DNA of 64,000 bases from Defluviimonas salinarum (GCF_026013545.1 NZ_JAPDOG010000004.1:124001-188000), one strand, 5' to 3'. Shown: positions 36,350 through 44,905, counted from the first letter of the stretch. Numbers and translations: made by a program. Notes: generated by a model not told the origin, from the sequence alone.

Positions 36350-37780
36350 ATGCGCGGCGGATGGACCGCGATACGGCGGGCGTTGAGCCTCAACTACGGC
36401 CAGAAGGTCTACCTTCTGGCCACCCTGCCCCTTGTCGTCGCGGCCACCGCCATCGCGATCCTCGTCGCCAACCAGTCCCGCGCGCTCGCCGAACGCGAGA
36501 TCGAGGTGCTGGAGGACCAGCTCATCGCCGCCAAGAAGGAAGAGCTCAGAAACTACATCAGCCTCGCCCGCACCGCCTTCGGCTTCATCTACGGCAACGC
36601 CCTGCCCGATGACGAGGCCGCCAAGACCGAGGTCGCGCAGATCCTCGCGGCGATGCTTTACGGCCAGGACGGCTATTTCTTCGTCTACGACTACGAGGGC
36701 ACCAACCTCGTCGCGCCGCGCCAGACCTGGCTGATCAACCGCAACTGGGCGGGGCTCGGTGATCCCGAGGGACAGCCGGTCGTCGACGAGCTGATCCGCA
36801 TCGCCCGCCAGGGCGGAGGCTATCACGCCTATGTCTGGCCCAAGCCCTCGACCGGCGAGGAAACGCAGATGGTCTCCTATGTCGTTGGCCTGCAGGACTG
36901 GCGCTGGGCGATCGGCACCGGGGTTTTTCTCGACGACGTCCTGGAATCGGTCGCCACCGCCCGGGCCGAGACCGAGGCGCGGATCGCCCGCACCTTCGGC
37001 TGGATCGCCGCGATCGCCCTCGGCGCGGTGCTCTTCGTTTTTGCCTCCGGCACCGCGATCACGGTGCGCGAACGGCGGCTGGCCGACGCCAAGCTCAAGC
37101 AGCTCACCCAGCGCATCGTCGACACCCAGGAGGAGGAACGCGGCCGGGTCGCGCGCGAGCTGCACGATTCGATCTCCCAGCTCCTCGTGGGCGTGCGCTA
37201 CGCGCTGGAGCTCGCGCGGCGACGCCTCAGCCTCGGCGACGCCCGCGCGGCCGAAAGCCTCTCGACCGGGATCGAACACCTCAGCGGCGCGATCGCCGAG
37301 GTTCGCCGGATCAGCCGCGACCTGCGCCCCGGCGTCCTCGACGATCTCGGCCTCGGCCCGGCGCTGCAGGTGCTCATGGAGGAGTTCGGCAAGCGCACCG
37401 GGATCGCGACCGAGTTCGAGACCGTGGTGTTCCGCAACCGCCTCGACCAGGACGCGAAGATCGCGCTCTACCGGATCGCCCAGGAGGCGCTGACCAATGT
37501 CGAGAAACATGCCGGCGCGACGAAGGTGAAGCTCGTCGTGCGCGGCCACAAGCGGGGCGCGATGATGCGGATCGAGGACGACGGGCGCGGCATGGCCCCG
37601 ATGCGCGCGGACGATGGCGGCGGGCTCGGCCTGCGCAACATGGCCGAGCGGATGGAGCAGCTCGACGGCACGCTGCGCATCTTGTCCTCGCGCGACGGCA
37701 CCGTGATCGAGGCCCAGGTGCCGCTCTCCCACATGCTGCCGCCCGCCGGACAGGCGGCCAAACGGAAGGACAGTGCATGA
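36350..37780 (+). CDS. Cache-domain sensor histidine kinase (NarX/HisKA_3 type)
   Basis: A 476-residue membrane sensor. TM1 (~residues 22-44) and TM2 (~218-238) enclose a single Cache-type periplasmic domain with GQDGYFFVYDYEGTNL and the family's WRWAIGTGVFLDDV end. The cytoplasmic part has HisKA_3 dimerisation with the phospho-acceptor His in RVARELHDSISQLL and a HATPase with ALTNVEKHAGA and GLGLRNMAERM. Cache sensors of this class detect small organic acids. Being divergent from the TRAP operon, it probably senses the transported substrate. Confidence 0.9.
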   Translation: MRGGWTAIRRALSLNYGQKVYLLATLPLVVAATAIAILVANQSRALAEREIEVLEDQLIAAKKEELRNYISLARTAFGFIYGNALPDDEAAKTEVAQILAAMLYGQDGYFFVYDYEGTNLVAPRQTWLINRNWAGLGDPEGQPVVDELIRIARQGGGYHAYVWPKPSTGEETQMVSYVVGLQDWRWAIGTGVFLDDVLESVATARAETEARIARTFGWIAAIALGAVLFVFASGTAITVRERRLADAKLKQLTQRIVDTQEEERGRVARELHDSISQLLVGVRYALELARRRLSLGDARAAESLSTGIEHLSGAIAEVRRISRDLRPGVLDDLGLGPALQVLMEEFGKRTGIATEFETVVFRNRLDQDAKIALYRIAQEALTNVEKHAGATKVKLVVRGHKRGAMMRIEDDGRGMAPMRADDGGGLGLRNMAERMEQLDGTLRILSSRDGTVIEAQVPLSHMLPPAGQAAKRKDSA

Positions 37781-38421
37781 CCGAACCGACCCGCGTTCTC
37801 ATCGTCGACGATCACCCGATGGTGGCCGAGGGCATCCGCGCGATCCTCGAGACCTACGAGGATATCGCGGTCGTCGGCACCCTCGGCAACGGCCAGGAGG
37901 CGATCGACCGCGCCGCGGAGCTCGCGCCGGACGTGATCCTTCTCGACCTCAACATGCCGCAGGTGAACGGGCTCTCGGCGACCGAGATCCTTCTGGAGCG
38001 CGATCCGGACACGCGGATCCTGATCCTCTCGATGCACGACAGCCCCGAGTACATCTCCACCGCGCTCCGGCACGGCGCGATGGGCTATCTCCTGAAGGAC
38101 GTGCCGGTCGAGGAGATCAAGACCTCGATCGACCGGCTGATGGGGGGGACACGTTACCTCTGCACCGGCGCCACGGCGAGCCTCACGCCCGGCACCGCCG
38201 ACGGGCGCGAACCGCTCACCCACCGCGAGCAGACGATCCTTCTGGAACTCGCGCAGGGCAAGTCGAACCGCGATGTCGCGGCCGAGCTCGAGATCTCGGT
38301 CCGCACGGTCGAGACCCATCGCAAGAACATCAAGCGCAAGCTCGGCATATCGACGACGGCGGGCCTCACCCGCTACGCGATGGAGCACGGCGTGCTGCAG
38401 GGCACCGGCAAGGGGTTCTGA
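37777..38421 (+). CDS. NarL/LuxR-type response regulator
   Basis: A 214-residue regulator. The receiver domain has DD at 11-12, the phospho-acceptor Asp57 (LLDLNMP), Ser/Thr84-like and Lys near 106 (YLLKDVP). The LuxR helix-turn-helix begins at LTHREQTILLELAQGKSNRDVA. Its ATG overlaps the kinase stop (ATGA), so the two form a cognate pair. A likely target is the 240-bp region upstream of the TRAP operon. Confidence 0.93.
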   Translation: MTEPTRVLIVDDHPMVAEGIRAILETYEDIAVVGTLGNGQEAIDRAAELAPDVILLDLNMPQVNGLSATEILLERDPDTRILILSMHDSPEYISTALRHGAMGYLLKDVPVEEIKTSIDRLMGGTRYLCTGATASLTPGTADGREPLTHREQTILLELAQGKSNRDVAAELEISVRTVETHRKNIKRKLGISTTAGLTRYAMEHGVLQGTGKGF

Positions 38422-38434
38422 CCGGCCCCGCCTC

Positions 38435-38453
38435 GGGGGGCATCGAGCCCCCC
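38435..38453. repeat. GGGGGGC-N5-GCCCCCC hairpin repeat (second family, copy 1)
   Basis: GGGGGGC at 38435-38441 pairs with GCCCCCC at 38447-38453. The same ~30-bp core, including CATCGA in the loop and the flanking CCTCGG, occurs reverse-complemented at 46707-46724. Both copies lie a few bp beyond a gene end, suggesting a terminator role. Confidence 0.65.
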
Positions 38454-38525
38454 TCGGGCGGGGGCCGCGTTCCGCGGCCGGGGCGCTGGCGGAGATGGTC
38501 CGACCCTGTGGAAACCCGCTGCCTC

Positions 38526-38550
38526 ACCTTTTTCCAAGTATCCTCGGGGG
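38526..38550 (-). repeat. Dispersed repeat tail (copy C)
   Basis: Read on the minus strand: CCCCCGAGGATACTTGGA followed by AAAAGGTGAGG, matching the ATACTT/TATTTGGA..AAG tail of copies A, B and D. It lies between the response regulator and the convergent DMT gene. Confidence 0.6.
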
Positions 38551-38607
38551 TGAATTGGCCGCAAGGCCAAGAGGGGGCGGAAAGCCCCCTCTCCCGCCTG
38601 TCCGCCG

Positions 38608-39057
38608 TCAACCACGCTGGGTCAGGAAGACACCCGCCGCCATGAGGCAAAGGCCCGCCGCCCGCATCGGCGTCACTTCGCGCACGATCGCCCCCATCAG
38701 TCCGAACTGGTCGATGACCGCGGCCGCGGCAAGCTGGCCGAGAAGCACGCATGTGATAGCGTTGCCGAGTCCGAAGCGCGGCGCCACCCAGGTGATCGAC
38801 AGGACGTAAAAGGCCACGAGCAGTCCCGCGAGGAAGAGATGTTTCGGCTGGGCCGGAGCCGCGGCCAGCGCCGCCGCACCGGAGGTCGCCGCGAGCACGG
38901 CGACGGTGCTCGCAAAGGCCACGGCGAAAAGCACGGTGGCCGCCGCCGCGGGCGAACCGATGCGGGCGCCGAGCTGGGCGTTGAGCGCCGCCAGAACCGG
39001 AATGCCGATCCCGGCCACGAGCATGATCGCCGCGTAACGCACAGTCTCAACCGTCAT
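38608..39057 (-). CDS. YdcZ/DUF606-type DMT transporter
   Basis: A 149-residue protein with five membrane helices, half the size of a full DMT transporter, typical of the YdcZ (DUF606) family that works as a dimer. Segments GIGIPVLAALNAQLGARIGSP and the C-terminal RAAGLCLMAAGVFL are characteristic. The ATG at 39057 precedes the first helix directly; a longer upstream frame has no support. Confidence 0.82.
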   Translation of the reverse strand: MTVETVRYAAIMLVAGIGIPVLAALNAQLGARIGSPAAAATVLFAVAFASTVAVLAATSGAAALAAAPAQPKHLFLAGLLVAFYVLSITWVAPRFGLGNAITCVLLGQLAAAAVIDQFGLMGAIVREVTPMRAAGLCLMAAGVFLTQRG

Positions 39058-39376
39058 TGCCGCCGTCCTTTCCGATCCCGATCGTCGCCGATACTGGGCA
39101 GAGCCGCCGCCGTTGTCCACCGCCGGAGAGCCTTGCTCGCGCCGTGGTGCCGGCTTCGGTGCGCGCCCCCTCGCCTCCGCCCGGCCGGTGTGAAAGCTGA
39201 GGGTGGCCGCCAATTGGCCAGGATCTCGCCCTCGGCACCACTATCGGTCCTCTGACCGAGAAAGGACGATGCGGATGGAGCGGCGCTCGATGGCGAAGGG
39301 TCATTATCGACTCCTCCTCCCCTTGCAAATCCGCCCTCCGATCCGATCTAGAGCGGGACCGGAGCGGGAGACGATC
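39058..39376. other. 319-bp intergenic region between divergent transporter genes
   Basis: The region separates the YdcZ-type gene from the calcium/sodium antiporter. It contains the promoters of both by position, but no strong hexamer pair, dyad or small gene was recognised. An in-frame N-terminal extension of the antiporter to ATG 39275 is open but lacks the look of a membrane protein. Confidence 0.4.
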
Positions 39377-40297
39377 TTGACCCATGTGATGTTCGTGGCG
39401 GGCCTCGTCGGCCTGTTTCTTGGCGGCGAGTTCCTGATACGGGGCGCCGTCGGCGTGGCGCAGCGGCTGCACATACCGCCCCTGGTCATCGGCCTAACGA
39501 TCGTCGGCTTCGGCACCTCGACACCCGAGCTTCTGGTCTCGCTCCAGGCGGCGCTTTCGGGCGCGCCCGCGCTGGCGCTCGGCAATGTCATCGGCTCGAA
39601 CATCGCCAATGTCCTTCTCATTCTCGGGCTCTCGGCGCTGATCACCACCGTGCCGATGCGGCTCACGGAGATGCGGCGCGACTTCGCGGTGATGATCGGG
39701 GCGACGCTGGTCCTGTGGCTGATGCTGGCGGGCGGCACGGTCGCGCGCTGGGAGGGGCTCATGCTAGTGACGGCGCTGGCCGGCTATCTGTGGCTCTGCC
39801 TGAAAGGCGCCGCGGGAAGTTCCGCGCCTGCGGACGGGATCGTGGTGCGGCCCCTCTGGAAGAGCCTCACCTTCGCGCTCGGCGGGCTTGTCGTGCTGAT
39901 GGTCGGGGCGCGGCTCCTCGTCGACAGCTCGACCGAGATCGCCCGGACCTTCGGCGTCAGCGAGGCGGTGATCGGCCTCACCATCGTCGCGATCGGCACC
40001 TCGCTGCCCGAACTCGCGACCGCGATCATCGCCGCGATCCGGCGTCACCCCGAGATCGCGGTCGGCAACATCCTCGGCTCGAACGTCTTCAACATCCTCG
40101 GCATTCTCGGTGTCACCGCCGCCGTCACGCCGATCCCGGTCGAGGCGCGCTTCGCCGGGCTCGACATGGGCTTGGCGCTCGCCGCGGCGCTGGCGATGCT
40201 GGGCTTCGCAGCACTTGCCGGCCGGGTCGGGCGGCTCGGCGGCGGGGCGCTCCTAGCCGGATATGCGGGATATGTCGGGTTCCTCGGCCTGGGCTAG
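39377..40297 (+). CDS. Calcium/sodium antiporter (YrbG/CaCA family)
   Basis: A 306-residue membrane protein with ten helices in two inverted halves. The alpha-repeats that bind cations are plain: GFGTSTPELLVS...NVIGSNIANVLLILG and AIGTSLPELATA...NILGSNVFNILGILG. It exchanges Ca2+ for Na+ or H+. The start is a TTG at 39377 with GGGAG 6 nt upstream; ATG at 39389 is an alternative. Choosing it makes the protein begin at the first helix as in relatives. Confidence 0.87.
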   Translation: MTHVMFVAGLVGLFLGGEFLIRGAVGVAQRLHIPPLVIGLTIVGFGTSTPELLVSLQAALSGAPALALGNVIGSNIANVLLILGLSALITTVPMRLTEMRRDFAVMIGATLVLWLMLAGGTVARWEGLMLVTALAGYLWLCLKGAAGSSAPADGIVVRPLWKSLTFALGGLVVLMVGARLLVDSSTEIARTFGVSEAVIGLTIVAIGTSLPELATAIIAAIRRHPEIAVGNILGSNVFNILGILGVTAAVTPIPVEARFAGLDMGLALAAALAMLGFAALAGRVGRLGGGALLAGYAGYVGFLGLG

Positions 40298-40353
40298 CCG
40301 GACAGATTCGCGTTTCTTTCGCCCCGAAGGGCCTTCAGCGAAATAAAATTATC

Positions 40354-40381
40354 AAGAAATGTCGCCCAGCGACACTTTCTT
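40354..40381. terminator. Inverted repeat after the antiporter gene
   Basis: AAGAAA-TGTCGC and GCGACA-C-TTTCTT form a 12-bp near-perfect stem (one bulged C) around CCA, 57 bp after the antiporter stop and just before the ilvB promoter. The pyrimidine-rich right arm makes a weak terminator plausible. Confidence 0.5.
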
Positions 40382-40395
40382 GCCAATTTTGCCGG

Positions 40396-40424
40396 TTGAC
40401 GGCCCGATGAAGCCTGCCTAATGT
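40396..40424 (+). promoter_or_regulatory. Sigma-70-type promoter of the ilvB leader
   Basis: TTGACG at 40396-40401 and TAATGT at 40419-40424 are separated by 17 bp. Transcription would start near 40431, about 27 nt before the leader-peptide ATG, which fits the attenuator that follows. Confidence 0.7.
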
Positions 40425-40457
40425 CCGCCGCGCAGCAGCATTGGGGCCCCGGGGGAC

Positions 40458-40505
40458 ATGATGTCGATCCTCGTACTTCTTAGGACAGGGTGCATGGGCC
40501 GGTAA
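40458..40505 (+). CDS. ilv leader peptide (attenuation)
   Basis: A 15-residue frame, MMSILVLLRTGCMGR, ends at TAA 40503-40505. Five of the first eight residues are Ile, Leu, Val, Leu, Leu, the amino acids made through acetolactate synthase. Stalling of ribosomes at codons 40467-40481 would report shortage of these amino acids. The stop codon lies just past the 5' arm of the antiterminator. It starts after a GGGGG stretch. The peptide itself probably has no other function. Confidence 0.85.
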   Translation: MMSILVLLRTGCMGR

Positions 40506-40557
40506 CGGTTGACCATAACGGTTCCCATGCGCCCCCGAAGACACTCGGGGGCTTTTT
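40488..40557 (+). promoter_or_regulatory. Transcription attenuator upstream of ilvB
   Basis: Two exclusive folds are visible. The terminator pairs GCCCCCGA (40531-40538) with TCGGGGGC (40545-40552) and is followed by TTTTT. The antiterminator pairs 40488-40498 with 40524-40534 over 11 bp with one G-U and takes up the 5' half of the terminator. A ribosome stalled in the leader peptide leaves 40488-40498 free and permits the antiterminator; a ribosome reaching the stop covers it and allows termination. ilvB begins 89 nt after the U-tract. Confidence 0.85.
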
Positions 40558-40645
40558 GTTGCCGACGCGTCCCCAGCGGAAGTGGGAACCGGTTCCGCGC
40601 CCGGGGGACGCGCGGACGAAGATGAAGATGATGGAGATGCGGACA

Positions 40646-42400
40646 ATGTCGCGGCAGATGACCGGTGCGAAGATGGTGGTTCAGGCGCTCAAGGACCAGG
40701 GCGTCGATGTGGTCTTCGGCTACCCCGGCGGCGCCGTACTTCCGATCTATGACGAGATCTTCCAGCAGAACGACATCCGCCACATCCTTGTCCGCCACGA
40801 ACAGGGTGCCGTGCACATGGCCGAGGGCTATGCCCGCTCAACCGGCAAGCCGGGCGTGGTTCTCGTGACCTCCGGCCCCGGCGCCACCAACGCGGTCACC
40901 GGGATGACCGACGCGCTTCTCGACTCGATCCCGCTCGTCGTGCTCACCGGCCAGGTGCCCACCTTCATGATCGGCACCGACGGTTTCCAGGAGGCCGACA
41001 CGGTCGGCATCACCCGTCCCTGCACCAAGCACAACTGGCTGGTGAAGGACACCGAGAAGCTTTCCGAGACGATCCACCAGGCCTTCCATGTCGCCACCAG
41101 GGGCCGGCCGGGCCCGGTTCTGGTCGACATCCCGAAAGACGTCCAGTTCGCGACCGGCACCTATCGCGGGCCGCGCGAGGCCGTGGCCAGCCATTACCAG
41201 CCCAAGGTGAAAGGGGATCTGGCGAAGATCACCGAACTCGTCGAGCTGATCGAGACCGCCGAGCGGCCGATCTTCTACACCGGCGGCGGCGTCGTGAATT
41301 CCGGCCCCGGCGCGAGCCAGCTCCTGCGCGAGCTGGCCGATGCCACCGGCTTCCCGGTCACCTCGACGCTGATGGGGCTTGGCGCCTACCCGGCCTCCGG
41401 CAAGGGCTGGATCGGGATGCTCGGGATGCACGGGCTCTACGAGGCCAACCTCGCGATGCATGACTGCGACCTGATGATCAACCTCGGCGCCCGGTTCGAC
41501 GACCGGATCACCGGGCGGATCGCGGATTTCTCGCCGAAGTCGAAGAAGGCGCATGTCGATATAGACCCCTCCTCGATCAACAAGGTGATCCATGTAGATC
41601 TCGCCATCACCGGCGATGTCGGCCATGTGCTGGAGGACCTGCTGAAGGTCTGGAAATCGCGCGGGCGCAAGGTCAACAAGGAGGGCCTTGCGAAGTGGTG
41701 GGGGCAGATCGAGCAGTGGAAGCTGAAGAAATGCCTGACCTACAAGAACTCCGACAAAGTCATCAAACCGCAATATGCATTGGAACGGCTCGAGGCGCTG
41801 ACCAAGGGGCGTGACCGCTACATCACGACCGAGGTCGGCCAGCACCAGATGTGGGCGGCGCAGTTTCTCGGCTTCGAGGCTCCGAACCGCTGGATGACCT
41901 CCGGCGGGCTCGGCACCATGGGCTACGGCTTCCCGGCCTCGATCGGGGTTCAGATCGCCCATCCCGACGCGCTGGTGATCAACGTCGCAGGCGAGGCCTC
42001 GTGGCTGATGAACATGCAGGAGATGGGCACCGCGACCCAGTTCCGCACCCCGGTGAAGCAGTTCATCCTCAACAACGAGCGGCTCGGCATGGTGCGGCAG
42101 TGGCAGCAGCTCCTGCACGGCGAGCGCTATTCGCATTCCTGGTCGGAGTCCTTGCCGGATTTCGTCAAGCTCGCCGAGGCCTTCGGCTGGAAGGGCATCC
42201 AGTGCAAGGACCCCAAGGACCTCGACGACGCTATCATGGCGATGATCGAGTATGACGGGCCGGTCCTCTTTGACTGCCTCGTCGAGAAGCACGAGAACTG
42301 CTTCCCGATGATCCCGTCGGGCAAACCGCACAACGAGATGCTCCTGGGCGACGCCTCGACCGAGGGCGCGATCCAGGCCGGCGGCGCGGTTCTGGTGTGA
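40646..42400 (+). CDS. ilvB: Acetolactate synthase, large catalytic subunit
   Basis: A 584-residue ThDP enzyme joining two pyruvates (or pyruvate and 2-oxobutyrate) at the head of valine, leucine and isoleucine synthesis. The catalytic Glu lies in VRHEQGAVHMAEGYAR, and the ThDP/Mg motif begins near VAGEASWLMNMQEM (canonical GDGSFMMN; here GEA replaces GDG at the first positions). ILNNERLGMVRQWQ completes the motif. The ATG at 40646 follows GGAG by 9 nt; several in-frame ATGs 9-24 nt upstream are possible. The small subunit is encoded 66 bp downstream. Expression is attenuated by the leader. Confidence 0.94.
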   Translation: MSRQMTGAKMVVQALKDQGVDVVFGYPGGAVLPIYDEIFQQNDIRHILVRHEQGAVHMAEGYARSTGKPGVVLVTSGPGATNAVTGMTDALLDSIPLVVLTGQVPTFMIGTDGFQEADTVGITRPCTKHNWLVKDTEKLSETIHQAFHVATRGRPGPVLVDIPKDVQFATGTYRGPREAVASHYQPKVKGDLAKITELVELIETAERPIFYTGGGVVNSGPGASQLLRELADATGFPVTSTLMGLGAYPASGKGWIGMLGMHGLYEANLAMHDCDLMINLGARFDDRITGRIADFSPKSKKAHVDIDPSSINKVIHVDLAITGDVGHVLEDLLKVWKSRGRKVNKEGLAKWWGQIEQWKLKKCLTYKNSDKVIKPQYALERLEALTKGRDRYITTEVGQHQMWAAQFLGFEAPNRWMTSGGLGTMGYGFPASIGVQIAHPDALVINVAGEASWLMNMQEMGTATQFRTPVKQFILNNERLGMVRQWQQLLHGERYSHSWSESLPDFVKLAEAFGWKGIQCKDPKDLDDAIMAMIEYDGPVLFDCLVEKHENCFPMIPSGKPHNEMLLGDASTEGAIQAGGAVLV

Positions 42401-42407
42401 CGGGCGG

Positions 42408-42456
42408 CCGGGGGCCTTGCCCCCGGACCCCCAGGGTATTTGGACAATGAAGAAGC
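42408..42456 (+). repeat. Dispersed GC-hairpin repeat (copy B) between ilvB and ilvN
   Basis: CCGGGGGC at 42408-42415 pairs with GCCCCCGG at 42419-42426, followed by ACCCCCAGGGTATTTGGACAATGAAGAAG. It is nearly the same as copy A at 20829. Here it lies within an operon, between ilvB and ilvN, where it could lower ilvN expression or stabilise the upstream mRNA. Confidence 0.7.
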
Positions 42457-42466
42457 AGGGGGCAGC

Positions 42467-43027
42467 ATGTCCGCACTGAAGATCAAGAAGGGCTCGACTA
42501 GCCATTCCGCCTATGACCTGCGCGATCCCTTCGCCGAGGTGATGGAGACGCATACGCTCGCGGTGCTCGTCGACAACGAGGCGGGTGTGCTCGCGCGGGT
42601 GATCGGGCTCTTTTCGGGCCGCGGCTACAACATCGAGAGCCTGACCGTGGCCGAGGTCGACCACGAGGGTCATCGCAGCCGGATCACCGTCGTGACCACC
42701 GGCACCGCGCCGGTGATCGAGCAGATCAAGGCGCAGCTCGGCCGGCTGGTGCCGGTCCACGATGTCCACGACCTGACCGTGGAAGGGCCGAGCGTGGAGC
42801 GCGAGCTCGCGCTCTTCAAGGTCTCGGGCGCGGGCGAGAAGCGGGTCGAGGCGCTGCGGCTCGCCGACATCTTCCGTGCCAACGTCGTCGATTCGACGCT
42901 TGAGAGCTTCGTCTTCGAGATCACCGGCACGCCCGAGAAGATCGATGCCTTCGCCGAACTGATGCGCCCGCTCGGGCTGGTCGACGTGGCGCGGACCGGA
43001 GTGGCGGCACTGGCGCGCGGGGCCTGA
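42467..43027 (+). CDS. ilvN: Acetolactate synthase, small regulatory subunit
   Basis: A 186-residue regulatory partner of IlvB. The N-terminal ACT domain reads HTLAVLVDNEAGVLARVIGLFSGRGYNIESLTVA, which binds the feedback inhibitor valine at a dimer interface. A C-terminal domain (~110-180) carries VDSTLESFVFEITGTPEKIDAF. The ATG at 42467 follows a GGGGG stretch. It is downstream of ilvB across repeat copy B. Confidence 0.95.
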   Translation: MSALKIKKGSTSHSAYDLRDPFAEVMETHTLAVLVDNEAGVLARVIGLFSGRGYNIESLTVAEVDHEGHRSRITVVTTGTAPVIEQIKAQLGRLVPVHDVHDLTVEGPSVERELALFKVSGAGEKRVEALRLADIFRANVVDSTLESFVFEITGTPEKIDAFAELMRPLGLVDVARTGVAALARGA

Positions 43028-43046
43028 GACGGAATCGGAGGCGAAC

Positions 43047-43092
43047 GGGGCCCCGGCGCGAACGGCTGGGGAAAGGGATCGGCCGGGGCCCC
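43047..43092. terminator. Long-stem hairpin between ilvN and an EF-hand gene
   Basis: GGGGCCCCGGC at 43047-43057 is complementary to GCCGGGGCCCC at 43082-43092 (11 bp, 24-nt loop). It separates convergent genes and probably ends transcription in one or both directions; no U-tract. Confidence 0.55.
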
Positions 43093-43104
43093 GCGCCGGA
43101 CGGC

Positions 43105-43347
43105 TCAGCCTCCCGTCGCGAGCGTGCCCGCCTCGGTGGCGGCGGTCAGTTCTGCCTCATCGACGGAGCCGTCGGCATTCGCGTCGATCCCGGCGAACCC
43201 CTCTTCGGTCAGGTCCGGATAGGCCGACTGGAGCTCTTCGAGCGACAGCATCCCGCTGCCGTCGGCGTCCATGTCGGTCAGGCCCTGCGCCAGCGCCATT
43301 CCTGTGGAAGCCAGTCCCAGCGCGAGGGTGAAAGCCAGTTTCTTCAT
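43105..43347 (-). CDS. Small exported EF-hand protein (paralogue 1)
   Basis: An 80-residue protein: signal peptide (MKKLAFTLALGLASTGMALA) and two EF-hand loops, DMDADGSGMLSLEE and DANADGSVDEAE, joined by LQSAYPDLTEEGFAGI. This is a calmodulin-like pair of loops, predicted to bind Ca in the periplasm. It is a paralogue of the gene at 44957-45190, with the same signal, loop order, linker (AYPDLT) and EAGTLA end. The ATG at 43347 follows AAGGAG. Confidence 0.82.
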   Translation of the reverse strand: MKKLAFTLALGLASTGMALAQGLTDMDADGSGMLSLEELQSAYPDLTEEGFAGIDANADGSVDEAELTAATEAGTLATGG

Positions 43348-43606
43348 CGGATCATCTCCTTGATCGTCCGTTGTGCGAGGGGGCATAGCGCCGCCCTCAC
43401 ATGACAGGACGCCGGGGCGGCGCGTTTATTCCCGGCCGGAACGCCGGCACCGGGAGACGCGCGGAGGACCGCCCATCCGCACCCGCCGCGCACGCGGGAA
43501 GCCGCCGGAATATCCGCGGTACCGGCGGCGGAGCCCGGATCGGCGGAATCCCCCGGCTTGCGGTGGTCGCGGGGGGGCCCAATCTCGATGGGGAAAGGAG
43601 ATCGTC

Positions 43607-44137
43607 ATGTCACACTCCCGACACCCGGAGCGCGGGCCTGCCCCGGCGCTCGAGGCGCTCATCCCCGAACTTCGCCGCCTTACCCGACGCCTGGTGCGAG
43701 ATCCGGCCGCGGCCGAGGATCTCGCCCAGGAAGCCCTGCTCCGGGTCTGGAGCCGGATGGCCACCGGCGACGGGATCGAAGAGTTGAAGCCCTACCTGAT
43801 GACCGCCGCCCGCAACCTCGCGCGGCGCATGCGGCCGCCGTCCGTGGCGCTGGCCGAGGCACCCGAGCCCTCCGCGCCGCCCGAGGCGCCGCGCCGGATC
43901 GCCCTGCGCGAGGTCGCCGCGGCCCTGGCGCGGTTGCCCGATGCGGAGCTCAGGCTGATCCTGCGCCATGCGACGGCGGGGGAGAGCTATGCGGACATCG
44001 CCGTGGCCGAGGCGCTGCCGATCGGCACGGTGATGTCGCGGCTCGCGCGTGGCCGGGCCCGGCTCAGGGCCGACTGCGGCCTGCCAGAGCGCGGGCCGGC
44101 AGCGGCGGCGCTGCTGCCCGGCGAGGATGCGGCCTGA
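43607..44137 (+). CDS. ECF-type RNA polymerase sigma factor
   Basis: A 176-residue sigma factor with region 2 (LRRLTRRLVRDPAAAEDLAQEALLRVWSR) and region 4 (LPDAELRLILRHATAGESYADIAVAEALPIGTVMSRLARGRARL). The start at 43607 follows AAAGGAG by 6 nt; the long frame upstream is not supported. No anti-sigma factor gene follows. A LysE exporter begins 69 bp later. The gene is divergent from one small EF-hand gene and close to its paralogue, so envelope Ca-binding proteins may be among its targets; that is inference. Confidence 0.88.
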   Translation: MSHSRHPERGPAPALEALIPELRRLTRRLVRDPAAAEDLAQEALLRVWSRMATGDGIEELKPYLMTAARNLARRMRPPSVALAEAPEPSAPPEAPRRIALREVAAALARLPDAELRLILRHATAGESYADIAVAEALPIGTVMSRLARGRARLRADCGLPERGPAAAALLPGEDAA

Positions 44138-44206
44138 CCGGGGCGTGGCGGCGGACGACGACGGATCCCTCTGGATGCCGGCCGGGATCGGGGGCAGAAT
44201 GGCCCG

Positions 44207-44845
44207 GTGCCCCCCGAGGAACCTTCGCCCTTGGATCTCACCGTTCTTCTGGCCTTCGCCGCCGCGTTCTTCGTCTTCGCAGCCAGCCCGGGCCCTGACA
44301 ACCTGACGATCACGGCCCGCACGATCTCGCACGGGGCGGCTTCGGGCATCGCCTACGGCGCCGGGACGGTTGTCGGCATCCTGACCTTTCTGGTGCTGGC
44401 GGCGTTCGGCCTCTCCGCTGCCGCCGCCGGCATGGGCGGCGTGATGGCCGTGCTGCGCTACCTGGGGGCGGCCTGGTTGGTCTGGATGGGCGTCAGGCTC
44501 TGGACAGCCGCGCCGGTCCCGCCGGAGGCGCGTCCCTCGACGCGGCACAGGGGGCTCGGCGGCCTGTTCATGACCGGCGTTGCCATGAACCTCGGAAACC
44601 CGAAGATGCCGCTCTTCTACGTGGCGCTCCTGCCGAACGTTGTCGGCCCCTCGCTGGCCTGGACGCAAGTCGCGGAACTCGCGGCTCTCATCGTCGCGGT
44701 CGAAGTGGTCGTGATCGGCAGCCATGTCGTGCTGGCCGCACGCATCCGCCGGACGCTCGGCACGCCGAAAAGCGTGCGGCGGCAGAACCGCATTGCGGGC
44801 GGAGCGATGGTCGGAGCGGGAGTCGCGGTCGCCGTGGCACGCTGA
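44207..44845 (+). CDS. LysE-family exporter
   Basis: A 212-residue protein with six helices. ASPGPDNLTITARTISHG is the family signature near the N-terminus, and FMTGVAMNLGNPKMPLFYVALLP follows in the middle. It exports amino acids or homoserine-type compounds. The start is GTG at 44207 with no strong ribosome binding site, so the exact N-terminus is uncertain. Confidence 0.85.
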   Translation: MPPEEPSPLDLTVLLAFAAAFFVFAASPGPDNLTITARTISHGAASGIAYGAGTVVGILTFLVLAAFGLSAAAAGMGGVMAVLRYLGAAWLVWMGVRLWTAAPVPPEARPSTRHRGLGGLFMTGVAMNLGNPKMPLFYVALLPNVVGPSLAWTQVAELAALIVAVEVVVIGSHVVLAARIRRTLGTPKSVRRQNRIAGGAMVGAGVAVAVAR

Positions 44846-44905
44846 CGGGGGCCTTGCGCCGCGGTGCGGGCTGCTGCGGGTCGCGCTTCCACCAGTCTAA
44901 CGCAG

